Source: Bacteroidota bacterium
GTDB lineage: Bacteria > Bacteroidota > Bacteroidia > Chitinophagales > Saprospiraceae
NCBI GenBank assembly: GCA_016124585.1
Contig: WGNL01000011.1
Coordinates: forward strand, 62,001 to 126,000
Length of the DNA stretch: 64,000 nucleotides
Reading direction: 5' to 3'
Position numbers and translations under genes: made by a program. The notes beneath the pieces are model-generated. The model did not search any database. It worked only from the letters and a program-made list of their open reading frames with translations, and was not told where the DNA came from. Positions 26,619 through 34,461 of the stretch are shown here, piece by piece; positions within the stretch are counted from its first letter, which is position 1; every line of letters starts with the position of its first letter.

Positions 26619-28553
26619 TCATTCAACTACCTCCATAAATACCCGAAATCCAATAAACGGTTGAGGGCTGGTGTAAGTATTGTGGCTAGTAATTTGACCG
26701 TAATATGGAATTTCGTTCCAGCTACCACCTTTTGTCACACCGGGTTGGTCAATCATCTCTGCGACGTTCCCACTTACGTTGTAAAGGCCGAAATCATTGG
26801 GGAAATAAGAGTCCACTTTTACTGGGAAAAAACCGCCATCGTCGGGTCTGCCAGTGTTAGCGCTGGGGCAATCCTTACAGGGTTCTTCTTTTTGAACATC
26901 GTAATTAGCCAAGAAACAGCCTTTCGAATTCCGAATAAAATAACCGCCCCATGGATAGGGTACATCCTTCCTACCCGCTTTGGCAGCGAGTTCCCATTCT
27001 GCTTCAGAGGGCAGGCGGAACCGCACTTTTCGGAAGGCTTTCTTCTTGTCGTTACTGGCATTGTACACTTTCGTTATCCATGCACAATACTGTTCAGCAG
27101 CCTCGTGGCTGATGTTGACAATCGGGGCTTGCGGGTCGTCCGGATTTGCGTTTTTGAAGACTTCGCTGTCAGGCAGGTTTTTGTACTGTTCGGGGAGAAG
27201 ACTGCGCCAATCGGTGCGAGGGGCTTTGCAAGTTTCGAGCAGGTCGTAGGCCCTGTTTTTCACCAAATCCATCAAAAAGGCTTCGTATTGTCCATTGGTT
27301 ACTTCCGTATCGAATGCGTAAAGCCCCTGTGCGCCATGTATTTTTTTTAGACCCTTGTCTAAACCTCGAACCGAGATAGTGGACTCCAGAACTCCGCTAG
27401 ATTTCGAATAGCTGGCAAGGTAGTTTTCCAACTCGGCTTCACGGCCTCCTTCCTTGGCCACACGCCGCATGATGGGTTCCAAATTGGCAGCTTTGAATTT
27501 TTCACCACTTGCTTCGTAGTGTTGGTGCAATAAAATAAAGGCGGGTAGGTACTGAAGGTTCATGCTGGATAGCACCGAGGATACAGAGTCAGGGCTAAAA
27601 TCAACCCGCAGGTAATCGAGCAGGAAGCGGTTTTCATAATTATTTTTTAAAAGGGCCAAATTGTCGAATGCAACTGGTGCATAGCAAAATGCAAGTCCCG
27701 TTAGGTAGAGGCTGTCGCCTAATGCTTGACGAAGGGGTTCGGGCATCGTGTTGGCAACGTATACGGGCTTGACAGTACTGGCTGTTATTTGTTTTAAAAC
27801 TTTGAGGCATTTTTCTTTGTACTCCTCGCTGGGATTAAGGTCAACTTTGGCAATGCCTAGTTCTTTTAGTGCTTTCTCCCGATAGTCATCCATCAACAAC
27901 AGGTTGATGTTCAGTACTTTAACATCTTTTCGGATGCCCCTTGCCGATTGTAGCACCCAGAGCGGATAAGTATCGTTATCGCCATAGGTCAGCAGGATAG
28001 CGTCTGGCTCCACTGAGGCTAGGAGATTATAGTTCCATGCCAATAATTCAGCAGGGAAATCACCGGCTTCAAACAGTTTTTCAAGATAAAACAGTGCTTG
28101 GGATTGCTCACCCTTGGTTTCGTAATATGTGACAAGGTCGTGATAGACTTCAGTGCGCTGCGGTGCAATCTCGTGTGCTTTCAACAAGTACTCGAAGCGC
28201 CTTTCATCCCAATTAGCATTCAAGAACCGGATGAACTGGTACTCGAAAGTATTGGTCAATGCAGTTGGTATCGATGTCACAATTGCTGGCAGATCGAAAG
28301 CTGGCTGGCCGTCACGAGACAATATATTGGCATAGCGAGCTGCCCTAAAATAGTTGAGCCAAGCATCGGGGTTCATCGTGTTCTTGACCGTTTCGAGCTG
28401 CCAAAGATTGGCTTGGTCGGCGTAATACTCCATCGGATAAGCCACTTTGGAGAGCGGCTGGATGGGCTCTGGCAACAGGAGGTTGCTTCTGTTGGCAAAA
28501 ATGTTCGTTGCGAAAAGCAGCACTAAAATTGAAACTGGTAAGGTCGTTTTCAT
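26619..28553 (-). CDS. exported SUMF1/formylglycine-enzyme-like protein with a DUF2723-tail-like region
   Basis: 644 residues from ATG 28553 (MKTTLPVSILVLLFATNIFA, signal peptide). Residues about 40-165 are helical and TPR-like. Residues about 170-330 match the soluble C-terminal part of the DUF2723 protein encoded 1.6 kb away: TYGDNDTYPLW at 189-199 and GIRKDVKVLNINLLLMDDY. Residues about 415-640 form a SUMF1/FGE-sulfatase domain (TEVTNGQYEAFLMDL, VNISHEAAEQYCAWITKV, RLPSEAEWELAAKAGRKDVP, NVSGNVAEMIDQ, IGFRVFMEV). Catalytic Cys residues of true formylglycine-generating enzymes are not evident, so it may be a structural or ligand-binding SUMF1 protein. Confidence 0.85.
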   Translation of the reverse strand: MKTTLPVSILVLLFATNIFANRSNLLLPEPIQPLSKVAYPMEYYADQANLWQLETVKNTMNPDAWLNYFRAARYANILSRDGQPAFDLPAIVTSIPTALTNTFEYQFIRFLNANWDERRFEYLLKAHEIAPQRTEVYHDLVTYYETKGEQSQALFYLEKLFEAGDFPAELLAWNYNLLASVEPDAILLTYGDNDTYPLWVLQSARGIRKDVKVLNINLLLMDDYREKALKELGIAKVDLNPSEEYKEKCLKVLKQITASTVKPVYVANTMPEPLRQALGDSLYLTGLAFCYAPVAFDNLALLKNNYENRFLLDYLRVDFSPDSVSSVLSSMNLQYLPAFILLHQHYEASGEKFKAANLEPIMRRVAKEGGREAELENYLASYSKSSGVLESTISVRGLDKGLKKIHGAQGLYAFDTEVTNGQYEAFLMDLVKNRAYDLLETCKAPRTDWRSLLPEQYKNLPDSEVFKNANPDDPQAPIVNISHEAAEQYCAWITKVYNASNDKKKAFRKVRFRLPSEAEWELAAKAGRKDVPYPWGGYFIRNSKGCFLANYDVQKEEPCKDCPSANTGRPDDGGFFPVKVDSYFPNDFGLYNVSGNVAEMIDQPGVTKGGSWNEIPYYGQITSHNTYTSPQPFIGFRVFMEVVE

Positions 28554-28790
28554 CTTCTCGAATTTAAAAATCACAGTGCCTTTTACACGGGTAATTGTGT
28601 TGGGTTCAAAAATGCAACAGATTTTTTTGCTGTTTTCTTCAAATTATCATTTATCCGTATGGCTTAGTATTTGATTCATAACAAGCACCTTCACGAATTG
28701 CTCACTTATTTAACTTTATTCACTCTCCCCCTCGACTTCGATTTTTAGGAACTATATACCATGAAGCAGTCGCTATAAATTAACCTTTCA

Positions 28791-30356
28791 ATGCGCTATT
28801 GGAACTTATTTATTGCAGCTTTTATGCTGACTTCCAATCTTGCTTATGGGCAATATTTGGAAAACTACGAGAAGCGAGCGCTAACTGCTTTCCATTCGAA
28901 GGATTATCAATCGGCATTGTTGTTCTGCGAGAAAGTGTTGGAAGTAGACAGTACTAGTATTTCTTCCCTTTTTGTTGCTGGCGAAGCTGCTAGGCTTTCG
29001 AGCGATTTTGTCAAGGCTGAGACTTACCTGGAGCGCATCCCTGATGAGGCAAAAGTGGGCTACTATGCTGTCGCTGATTTCCAATTGGCCAGTGTAAAAA
29101 TGGACTTGAACAAAACCAGCGACGCCAAATTTTATTTCCAAAAATACCTCAACCAACACAACGAGGCTAACAACCTTTTCGCTTACCTCGCCTTGGAAGC
29201 ACTTAAATCGATTGGTAAAGAAGACAAAAGCAAGGAGAGTCCTTTGGCTACCCATTCGGTAGGTAGCAACGTGAACTCCCCTAAAGATGAATATGCACCG
29301 CTTCGGTATGGCGACAAAATGTACTTTACCACACTGAAGGAATTCAATATTGGCAAGCGAAATGATAAAATGGAGGTGAGTCGAATTTATGAGGCTAGGC
29401 CTAATTATCCTGCCATTGAATTTGAAGGTAATCCCCAAAAAAACAGCATCAGTGCTGGTAATATATCGCTCACGCCGGATGCTAGTAGGGTTTACTACAC
29501 GCTTTGCAGCGGTGAGTTTGCCAAAAATGAAGGCTGTAAAATATGGTACCGGGAGCGTGAGTACGAAGGCAATTGGGGGCCTCCCAAGCGGTTGCCAGAG
29601 CAAGTAAACTTGAAAGGCTATTCATCCACCCAACCGTCCATTGGTTGGGATAAAAATAGAAAACAGTACATCCTCTACTATGCCAGCGATAGGCCAGGGG
29701 GCCGTGGTGGTATGGATATCTGGTGCAGTACCATTCGTAGGGACGGGACATTTTCAAAACCGTTTTGCTTACCTTTCAATACGCCTGATGACGACATTAC
29801 GCCATTTTTCCACCAACCTAGCCAGACACTTTTCTTTAGTTCCAACGGCTGGCCTGGCATGGGCGGTTTTGATGTTTATAGAGAAGCAAAAACAGAGGAT
29901 GGAGAATGGAGGGTACCAGAAAACTTGGGTGATATGCTCAACAGTGCCTACGATGACACTTACTACAGCTTTCATACGCAGAGCCAAAATGCCTACCTAG
30001 TTTCAAATCGACCAACCAACAACAAGCAAGATTTGGATTCCGGCTCCAGTTTTGATATTTACGAAGCCCGCATTTTCGCTGAGATTGAGTTGAAAGTCTT
30101 TCGCTCTTTGGACAATTTGCCAGTTTACGCCCCTCAGGTGGAAATTCGGGAAATCAATACAAGTGAAACGGGTTCCTTTGCCGCCCGCAATGACGAAAAC
30201 GGTGTCAAGATTCGACTCGAAACTGGAAAACGCTACCAATTCACCATCTTGGCAGATGGCTACTCACCTTATAAATTCGAATTTAGCACTGAGGATATCA
30301 GCTATTTCATTCAATTGAACCGCCAGATTTACCTTAAACGACCACTCGACCCTTGA
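28791..30356 (+). CDS. exported TPR and PD40 beta-propeller protein
   Basis: 521 residues. Signal peptide MRYWNLFIAAFMLTSNLAYGQ. Residues about 25-125 are TPR-like (YEKRALTAFHSKDYQSALLF, VADFQLASVKMDLNKTSDAK). Residues about 150-420 are PD40/WD40-like blades (YAPLRYGDKMYFTTL, ISLTPDASRVYYTLCSG, YILYYASDRPGGRGGMDIWC, LFFSSNGWPGMGGFDVYRE). About 425-521 is a beta-sandwich tail. This is the layout of T9SS-linked outer-membrane-associated proteins of the PorE/OmpA type, but without the OmpA domain. A shorter paralogue lies 358 bases downstream. Confidence 0.82.
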   Translation: MRYWNLFIAAFMLTSNLAYGQYLENYEKRALTAFHSKDYQSALLFCEKVLEVDSTSISSLFVAGEAARLSSDFVKAETYLERIPDEAKVGYYAVADFQLASVKMDLNKTSDAKFYFQKYLNQHNEANNLFAYLALEALKSIGKEDKSKESPLATHSVGSNVNSPKDEYAPLRYGDKMYFTTLKEFNIGKRNDKMEVSRIYEARPNYPAIEFEGNPQKNSISAGNISLTPDASRVYYTLCSGEFAKNEGCKIWYREREYEGNWGPPKRLPEQVNLKGYSSTQPSIGWDKNRKQYILYYASDRPGGRGGMDIWCSTIRRDGTFSKPFCLPFNTPDDDITPFFHQPSQTLFFSSNGWPGMGGFDVYREAKTEDGEWRVPENLGDMLNSAYDDTYYSFHTQSQNAYLVSNRPTNNKQDLDSGSSFDIYEARIFAEIELKVFRSLDNLPVYAPQVEIREINTSETGSFAARNDENGVKIRLETGKRYQFTILADGYSPYKFEFSTEDISYFIQLNRQIYLKRPLDP

Positions 30357-30714
30357 TTGCTTGCCACCCATTAAAGTTTTTTTTCTTTGGAGATAGGGGC
30401 TGAATTATCGCTTGAAAGGCGTTTAACTCATTCATTTTCAATAAAATAATGATTGTGTGAAAACATTTATCGGAATGCTACCGCTTTCGATGTAGTTTGC
30501 TGGCGCAACGCTTCATCCCCTTGCCTTTGGCCATTTCCAACCTTATCTTTGCACCACAATTCTTACCATCTCCTTCTCCACATCACAGTTTTTTACGAAC
30601 ACATTCTGGTTTCATTTCACTCAATTTAAGTCTGACAATTCACTTACGATTTTGACCTCGTCCGGCAATTGACCCCGGCGTTTTTTTGATTTTTTATACC
30701 AAAACTTACGTAAA
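30357..30714. other. intergenic gap with a promoter, otherwise empty
   Basis: No ORF of note. It includes the promoter at 30521-30551 and a long pyrimidine-rich leader (about 160 bases) before the gene at 30715. I see no convincing terminator for the preceding gene. Confidence 0.6.
30521..30551 (+). promoter_or_regulatory. Bacteroidota sigma-A promoter for the PD40 paralogue
   Basis: TATCTTTG at 30544-30551 is a perfect -7 box; TTG at 30521-30523 lies 20 bases upstream. Confidence 0.65.
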
Positions 30715-31674
30715 ATGTTAACCAGAATCCTGACGCTTGCGGGCTGCATCCTTGCAGTCGCCAACTTGGCTGCACAGCTGCCAACGACCAAACCCACTGT
30801 TCAAGTCAAACGGCTCGACAACACGGTGAACTCGCCCATCGCTGACTTTGCCCCCGTCCGTTACGGCGACCGAGTCTATTTTTCCAGCCTTCGTCAAGAG
30901 ACGTCCAATGGCACACCTTTTAGCCGCATCTTCTCCTATACGCCCGGGCAGCCACCTACAGTTGATACGGAATTTAACCCAAAAAACAACAGCAGCCACA
31001 TGGCTTGTCCCACGTTGATGCCTGACGCCAGCCGTATGTACTTCACACTTTGCCGAGATGAGGCGATGCAGAAATGTGAAATCTGGTACCGTGACCGGGA
31101 ATATGAAGGTACCTATGGTGCGCCGCAAAAACTACCAGAAATCATCAATGAACGTGGTGCCAACACCACGCAACCTGCCATCGGCTGGGATGCTGTTTCA
31201 AAAAAATATACCCTGTTCTTCGCCACCAACCGTACTGGCGGCAAGGGTAAAATGGACATCTGGGCCAGCACCATCACCTGGGATGGCAAGTTTGAAGCAC
31301 CAGTTTGCCTACCGTTCAACACCCCGGAAGACGAGGTAACTCCTAGCTACAGCCAAACTGGTCAGACCCTGTTCTTCAGCTCCAACGGCATCAAAGGCTT
31401 TGGCCGCTTCGATGTTTTTTCCACAAAGAAGACCCTTGGCGGGGTATGGGTTGCGCCGCAAAACCTTGGCCGCCCCTACAATACAGCCTACGACGATATG
31501 TTCTACACTTACCATGAGTCTTCGCAGACGGGCTACCTCGCATCCGACCGTCCCGGTTCGCAATGCACTGGTAGCATTGAAGGCTTTGGTTGTTTCGATA
31601 TTTACGAAGTGAAAAAATCGATGACAACAACCCCGGTCAACCTAACTTCCAGCGATGGAAATGCCAAGCAGTAA
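30715..31674 (+). CDS. exported PD40 beta-propeller protein, TPR-less paralogue
   Basis: 319 residues. Signal peptide MLTRILTLAGCILAVANLAAQ. It consists almost only of the propeller seen in its upstream neighbour. FAPVRYGDRVYFSSLRQ, MPDASRMYFTLCRDEAMQKC, IWYRDREYEGTYGAPQKLPE, TLFFATNRTGGKGKMDIWAS, TLFFSSNGIKGFGRFDVFS and GYLASDRPGS align blade by blade with the larger protein. The N-terminal TPR part and the C-terminal sandwich are missing, so it is either a cut-down duplicate or a separate subunit. Likely periplasmic or surface-located. No enzymatic residues are recognisable. Confidence 0.8.
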   Translation: MLTRILTLAGCILAVANLAAQLPTTKPTVQVKRLDNTVNSPIADFAPVRYGDRVYFSSLRQETSNGTPFSRIFSYTPGQPPTVDTEFNPKNNSSHMACPTLMPDASRMYFTLCRDEAMQKCEIWYRDREYEGTYGAPQKLPEIINERGANTTQPAIGWDAVSKKYTLFFATNRTGGKGKMDIWASTITWDGKFEAPVCLPFNTPEDEVTPSYSQTGQTLFFSSNGIKGFGRFDVFSTKKTLGGVWVAPQNLGRPYNTAYDDMFYTYHESSQTGYLASDRPGSQCTGSIEGFGCFDIYEVKKSMTTTPVNLTSSDGNAKQ

Positions 31675-31782
31675 GCCAGTTGAAGAGACCTCCACACTTT
31701 GTCTTCTGTTTTTGAGAATGAAAAACTTGGGTAACTTGCCCTCGCTAACGCAAGGCATTTATTTACCCAACTTTTTATTTTT

Positions 31783-33066
31783 ATGAAAAAACTGGCGCTA
31801 CACTGGCAAATTCTGATTGGTATTGCAATAGGTATTCTTTTTGGGCTTTTGGGGGCAGAGATGGGATGGAGCAGCTTTATCCAGGACTGGATAAAACCCT
31901 TTGGCACCATCTTCATCAATTTGCTGAAAATGATAGCTGTGCCGCTCATCGTGACTTCGCTCGTCACCGGAGTGGCTGACCTCAAGGACATCCGCAAGCT
32001 CGGCAAAATGGGTGGGCGTACCTTCGGCATCTACGTGCTGACAACTGCCGTCGCCATCAGCGTTGGCCTCATTGTCGTCAATATCATCCAGCCTGGGCAT
32101 TTCATCCAACCGGAGACCCGTGAAATGATGTCCACTACCTTTGGTGCCAGTGCCGCCGATAAAATCAAGGCGGCCGATGATGTACGGAAAAGCGGCCCGC
32201 TCCAGCCCCTCGTCGATATGGTTCCCGATAACCTCTTCAAGGCTGCCACGGAGAATTCCAGCATGTTGAAGGTCATTTTCTTTGTCGTTTTCTTTGGCAT
32301 CGGGCTCATTCTCATACCTGCCGAAAAAGCCAAACCCGTTGTGGATTTCTTTGGCGGTGCCAATGAGGTCATCATGAAATTGATTGACATCATCATGCTT
32401 TTTGCACCAATCGGTGTATTTGCACTGCTGGCCTCGCTCATCGTGGAATTGCCTTCCACAGACCTACTGGTGGCACTGCTTGGCTATTCCTTCTGTGTGC
32501 TGCTTGGCCTTGCTATCCTCATTTTTGGCTTCTACCCATTTTTGGTTAAAACCTTCGCAAAAAAGGGTTACGGCTTTTTTCTAAAGGGTATCGCCCCAGC
32601 GCAATTGCTGGCGTTCAGTACCAGTTCAAGTGCCGCCACACTTCCCGTTTCGATGGAACGTGCAGAGGAACACCTCGGTGTGGATGAGGAAGTGGCCAGC
32701 TTCGTGCTGCCCATCGGTGCCACCATCAACATGGACGGCACAGCGCTTTACCAAGGCGTAGCGGCGGTATTCATCGCACAGGCTTTCGGCATGAATCTCG
32801 GCCTTGGGGCGCAGCTCGGCATCATCCTAACGGCGACGCTGGCCAGTATCGGCACGGCAGCCGTGCCTGGGGCAGGCATGGTCATGCTCGTCATCGTGCT
32901 GGCGCAAGCGGGCATCCCAGAGGCTGGCCTTGCGCTCATCTTCGCTGTTGACCGTCCCTTAGACATGTGCCGGACCATTGCCAATGTGACCAGCGACCTC
33001 TGTGTCTCCATGATAGTGGCGAAGAGTTTGGATAAATTGGGTGAGCCTATGCCGAAGGATTTGTAA
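31783..33066 (+). CDS. dicarboxylate/amino acid:cation symporter (DAACS family)
   Basis: 427 residues with eight membrane helices and two re-entrant loops. Family motifs: FINLLKMIAVPLIVTSLVTG, the first hairpin STSSSAATLPVSMERAE, GATINMDGTALYQGVAAVFI (NMDGT, cation and substrate site), GTAAVPGAGMVMLVIVLAQAG and DRPLDMCRTIANVTSDLC. It imports glutamate, aspartate or C4-dicarboxylates with H+ or Na+. A long loop around residues 110-150 is typical for Bacteroidota members. Its 3' side is unusual: the transcript would run directly into the repeat array at 33087-33294. Confidence 0.95.
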   Translation: MKKLALHWQILIGIAIGILFGLLGAEMGWSSFIQDWIKPFGTIFINLLKMIAVPLIVTSLVTGVADLKDIRKLGKMGGRTFGIYVLTTAVAISVGLIVVNIIQPGHFIQPETREMMSTTFGASAADKIKAADDVRKSGPLQPLVDMVPDNLFKAATENSSMLKVIFFVVFFGIGLILIPAEKAKPVVDFFGGANEVIMKLIDIIMLFAPIGVFALLASLIVELPSTDLLVALLGYSFCVLLGLAILIFGFYPFLVKTFAKKGYGFFLKGIAPAQLLAFSTSSSAATLPVSMERAEEHLGVDEEVASFVLPIGATINMDGTALYQGVAAVFIAQAFGMNLGLGAQLGIILTATLASIGTAAVPGAGMVMLVIVLAQAGIPEAGLALIFAVDRPLDMCRTIANVTSDLCVSMIVAKSLDKLGEPMPKDL

Positions 33067-33086
33067 GCTTGGGTATTTCCTATTTA

Positions 33087-33294
33087 GGGTCTTACCAACC
33101 CCAATGGAGGACTTCACCAACCCCGTGGATGGGGTCCTATAACCCCATCCACGGGGTTGGTGAACCACAAATATGTGGTCAAGTGACCATAAATTTGGGG
33201 TCTCATAACCCCAGTTTTGGGTTTGTACCACCCCATTGGTGTGGTTGTACGACCCCACGCTTGTGGTCATATAACCCCATCGTTGGGGTTGACA
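33087..33294. repeat. rigid 22-nt-period array with complementary conserved blocks
   Basis: Nine full units of exactly 22 bases plus a partial tenth, starting at 33087, 33109, 33131, 33153, 33175, 33197, 33219, 33241, 33263 and 33285, with no insertion or deletion. Each unit reads GKGGTY, four variable bases, AACCCCA (first A sometimes G or C), then five variable bases. The A-C-C core is invariant in all nine units. The two conserved blocks are complementary, so every unit can form a hairpin with its neighbour, and exceptions often compensate: AACCAC of unit 4 faces GTGGTC of unit 5, GACC of unit 5 faces GGTC of unit 6. The unit length is not a multiple of three. It lies in the presumed 3' UTR of the symporter gene, before the hairpin at 33361. 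Confidence 0.92.
33113..33164. repeat. perfect 23-bp inverted repeat inside the 22-nt array
   Basis: The arms at 33113-33135 and 33142-33164 are exact reverse complements around the 6-base loop CCTATA. They span units 2 to 4, so even the otherwise variable bases of these units are complementary (GTGGAT faces ATCCAC). Confidence 0.95.
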
Positions 33295-33360
33295 GATTAC
33301 TGCTTTAAAGTGGTGAAATTGTTTATTTCGCTGAAAATCAAATATTTGTGCAAAAAAATA

Positions 33361-33385
33361 GGGCTCCCGAGTACATCGGGAGCCC
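33361..33385. terminator. bidirectional intrinsic terminator
   Basis: GGGCTCCCGA (33361-33370) and TCGGGAGCCC (33376-33385) form a perfect 10-bp stem with loop GTACA. On the plus strand TTCCTTTT follows; on the minus strand TATTTTTTTG follows. It ends the symporter-plus-array transcript and the opposing gene at 33411. Confidence 0.9.
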
Positions 33386-33410
33386 TTCCTTTTAATACAA
33401 ACAAGCCTGA

Positions 33411-33929
33411 TCAGGTTGTAGGTGAGTCGTTGGTATCTGATGGCAAATTGCTTCCCGCATTGGCATCATAAGTGGAGCTGTTTTTTTCGAAGAACTGGGC
33501 AAGCTCGGTGCGCTTTTTCTGAAAGCCAGGTGCCTGTGTGCCAGCCTTGTACTTGGTGTAATCATAATCCGTCAGGGCATTCTGGTAATTGTCCCAGTCA
33601 TGGAGCATCTTGGCATTGACCATGCGCTCCACGAGGCTGAGAAATCGGATGCTGCGGGTCTCGAAGAAGAGACGGTCTTTAAGGTCGGCCTCGAACTCCA
33701 CCCAGTCCACATCGGGGCTGCTGAGGTCGGGCTGTGACACCCTAAAATCCCAGACCTTGTTCACCACAAGTTTGTTCTTTTCGTGGATGCTGCCGTAGCG
33801 CTGGCGTTCCTCCGGTGTAAGGTTGGCTACTTTCCCCATCAATTTAGCCTCGATAAGCTCGATGGCCGCATCAATGTCTGTAATATCAGACTCGCTGACA
33901 TGCTGCTGAATAAGATTGTGAAGTGGCAT
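33411..33929 (-). CDS. unrecognised helical protein, lineage-type orphan
   Basis: 172 residues from ATG 33929 (MPLHNLIQQHVSESDITDID); the frame is open 25 codons further but those codons look non-coding. No signal peptide or membrane segment; mostly charged helix (AAIELIEAKLMGKVANLTPE, ERQRYGSIHEKNKLVVNKVW, HDWDNYQNALTDYDYTKYKA) with a polar disordered tail (SSTYDANAGSNLPSDTNDSP). I have the impression of a Bacteroidota-restricted family often present in several copies, but cannot assign a domain. It ends at the strong terminator that also closes the 22-nt array. Function unknown. Confidence 0.75.
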   Translation of the reverse strand: MPLHNLIQQHVSESDITDIDAAIELIEAKLMGKVANLTPEERQRYGSIHEKNKLVVNKVWDFRVSQPDLSSPDVDWVEFEADLKDRLFFETRSIRFLSLVERMVNAKMLHDWDNYQNALTDYDYTKYKAGTQAPGFQKKRTELAQFFEKNSSTYDANAGSNLPSDTNDSPTT

Positions 33930-34282
33930 AATATGAAATATTAAATAGTTACAAATGATTGTTAAAATGCTATGCGGTTTGACTGTTGCCCCCAGAGGCT
34001 GCAAAGTGGTTGTTGTATCACGACGTGAATTATTTGTTCAAGTAACATGCATAGTAAAAAAATGTAAAATTTTAACACCCAATATCTGGGGCACTTCCAG
34101 CTTTGGGTGATAGTTGCGGTCTAAATTGTTTTTTAATGTTTACTCAATGGAGTCAAAAGAACTTCTCGGCGGATAACCCACATTTAAATGGTTTACTGCT
34201 CAGTGACGCTCTACAGATTTTAGGTTTTAATTTAAATAATAGACATTGTATGGTTTAATCTATTCAAGGCGGCTGCCTATGT
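33930..34282. other. AT-rich non-coding gap
   Basis: No ORF or clear motif in this stretch. It must contain the promoter of the gene at 33411; ATCATTTG on the minus strand near 33955 is a 7-of-8 match to the -7 box but has no good -33 partner. Confidence 0.5.
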
Positions 34283-34388
34283 CTGAAACTAGGTGCTAAT
34301 GAAGTCACCGACAGTGGGGTTGTACCTGTACGAAGTAGAGGACACGAAGGGAGTGCTTGGTCGAGGGAAGCTTATTAAAGTCGAGTAA
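34283..34388 (+). pseudogene. decayed 3' end of a T9SS cargo gene
   Basis: Read on the plus strand, 34283-34312 encodes LKLGANEVTD. After a one-base shift the next frame continues GLYLYEVEDTKGVLGRGKLI and ends KVE at TAA 34386-34388. Joined, this is the usual end of a type A sorting domain. Upstream stops (TGA, TAG) interrupt the second frame and nothing else of the gene is recognisable, so this is a frameshifted remnant. Confidence 0.5.
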
Positions 34389-34395
34389 AAAAGCA

Positions 34396-34427
34396 AAGCC
34401 CCTCCCGGCATCTACCGGAAAGGGCTT
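34396..34427 (-). terminator. intrinsic terminator of the T9SS gene at 34462
   Basis: AAGCCCCTCCCGG pairs with CCGGAAAGGGCTT (two mismatches) around CATCTA. On the minus strand it is followed by TTTGCTTTTTT. It lies 35 bases past the stop of the 34462 gene. Confidence 0.75.
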
Positions 34428-34461
34428 GTATATTGAACTTTGTATGAAGCGAATGGAATGT

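Noticed and set aside
26604-27350. 248-codon ORF antisense to the SUMF1 gene
   Set aside because: The opposite frame has clear SUMF1 motifs and a signal peptide; this one has neither domain nor start context.
33087-33294. CRISPR array
   Set aside because: Units are 22 bases with 4-5-base variable windows, far too short for spacers; repeats are not identical and there is no leader or cas gene nearby.
33069-33308. Open reading frames on both strands through the 22-nt array, with apparent peptide repeats such as GSYNP
   Set aside because: The 22-base period shifts frame each unit, there is no start context, and conservation follows nucleotide blocks and pairing, not codons.
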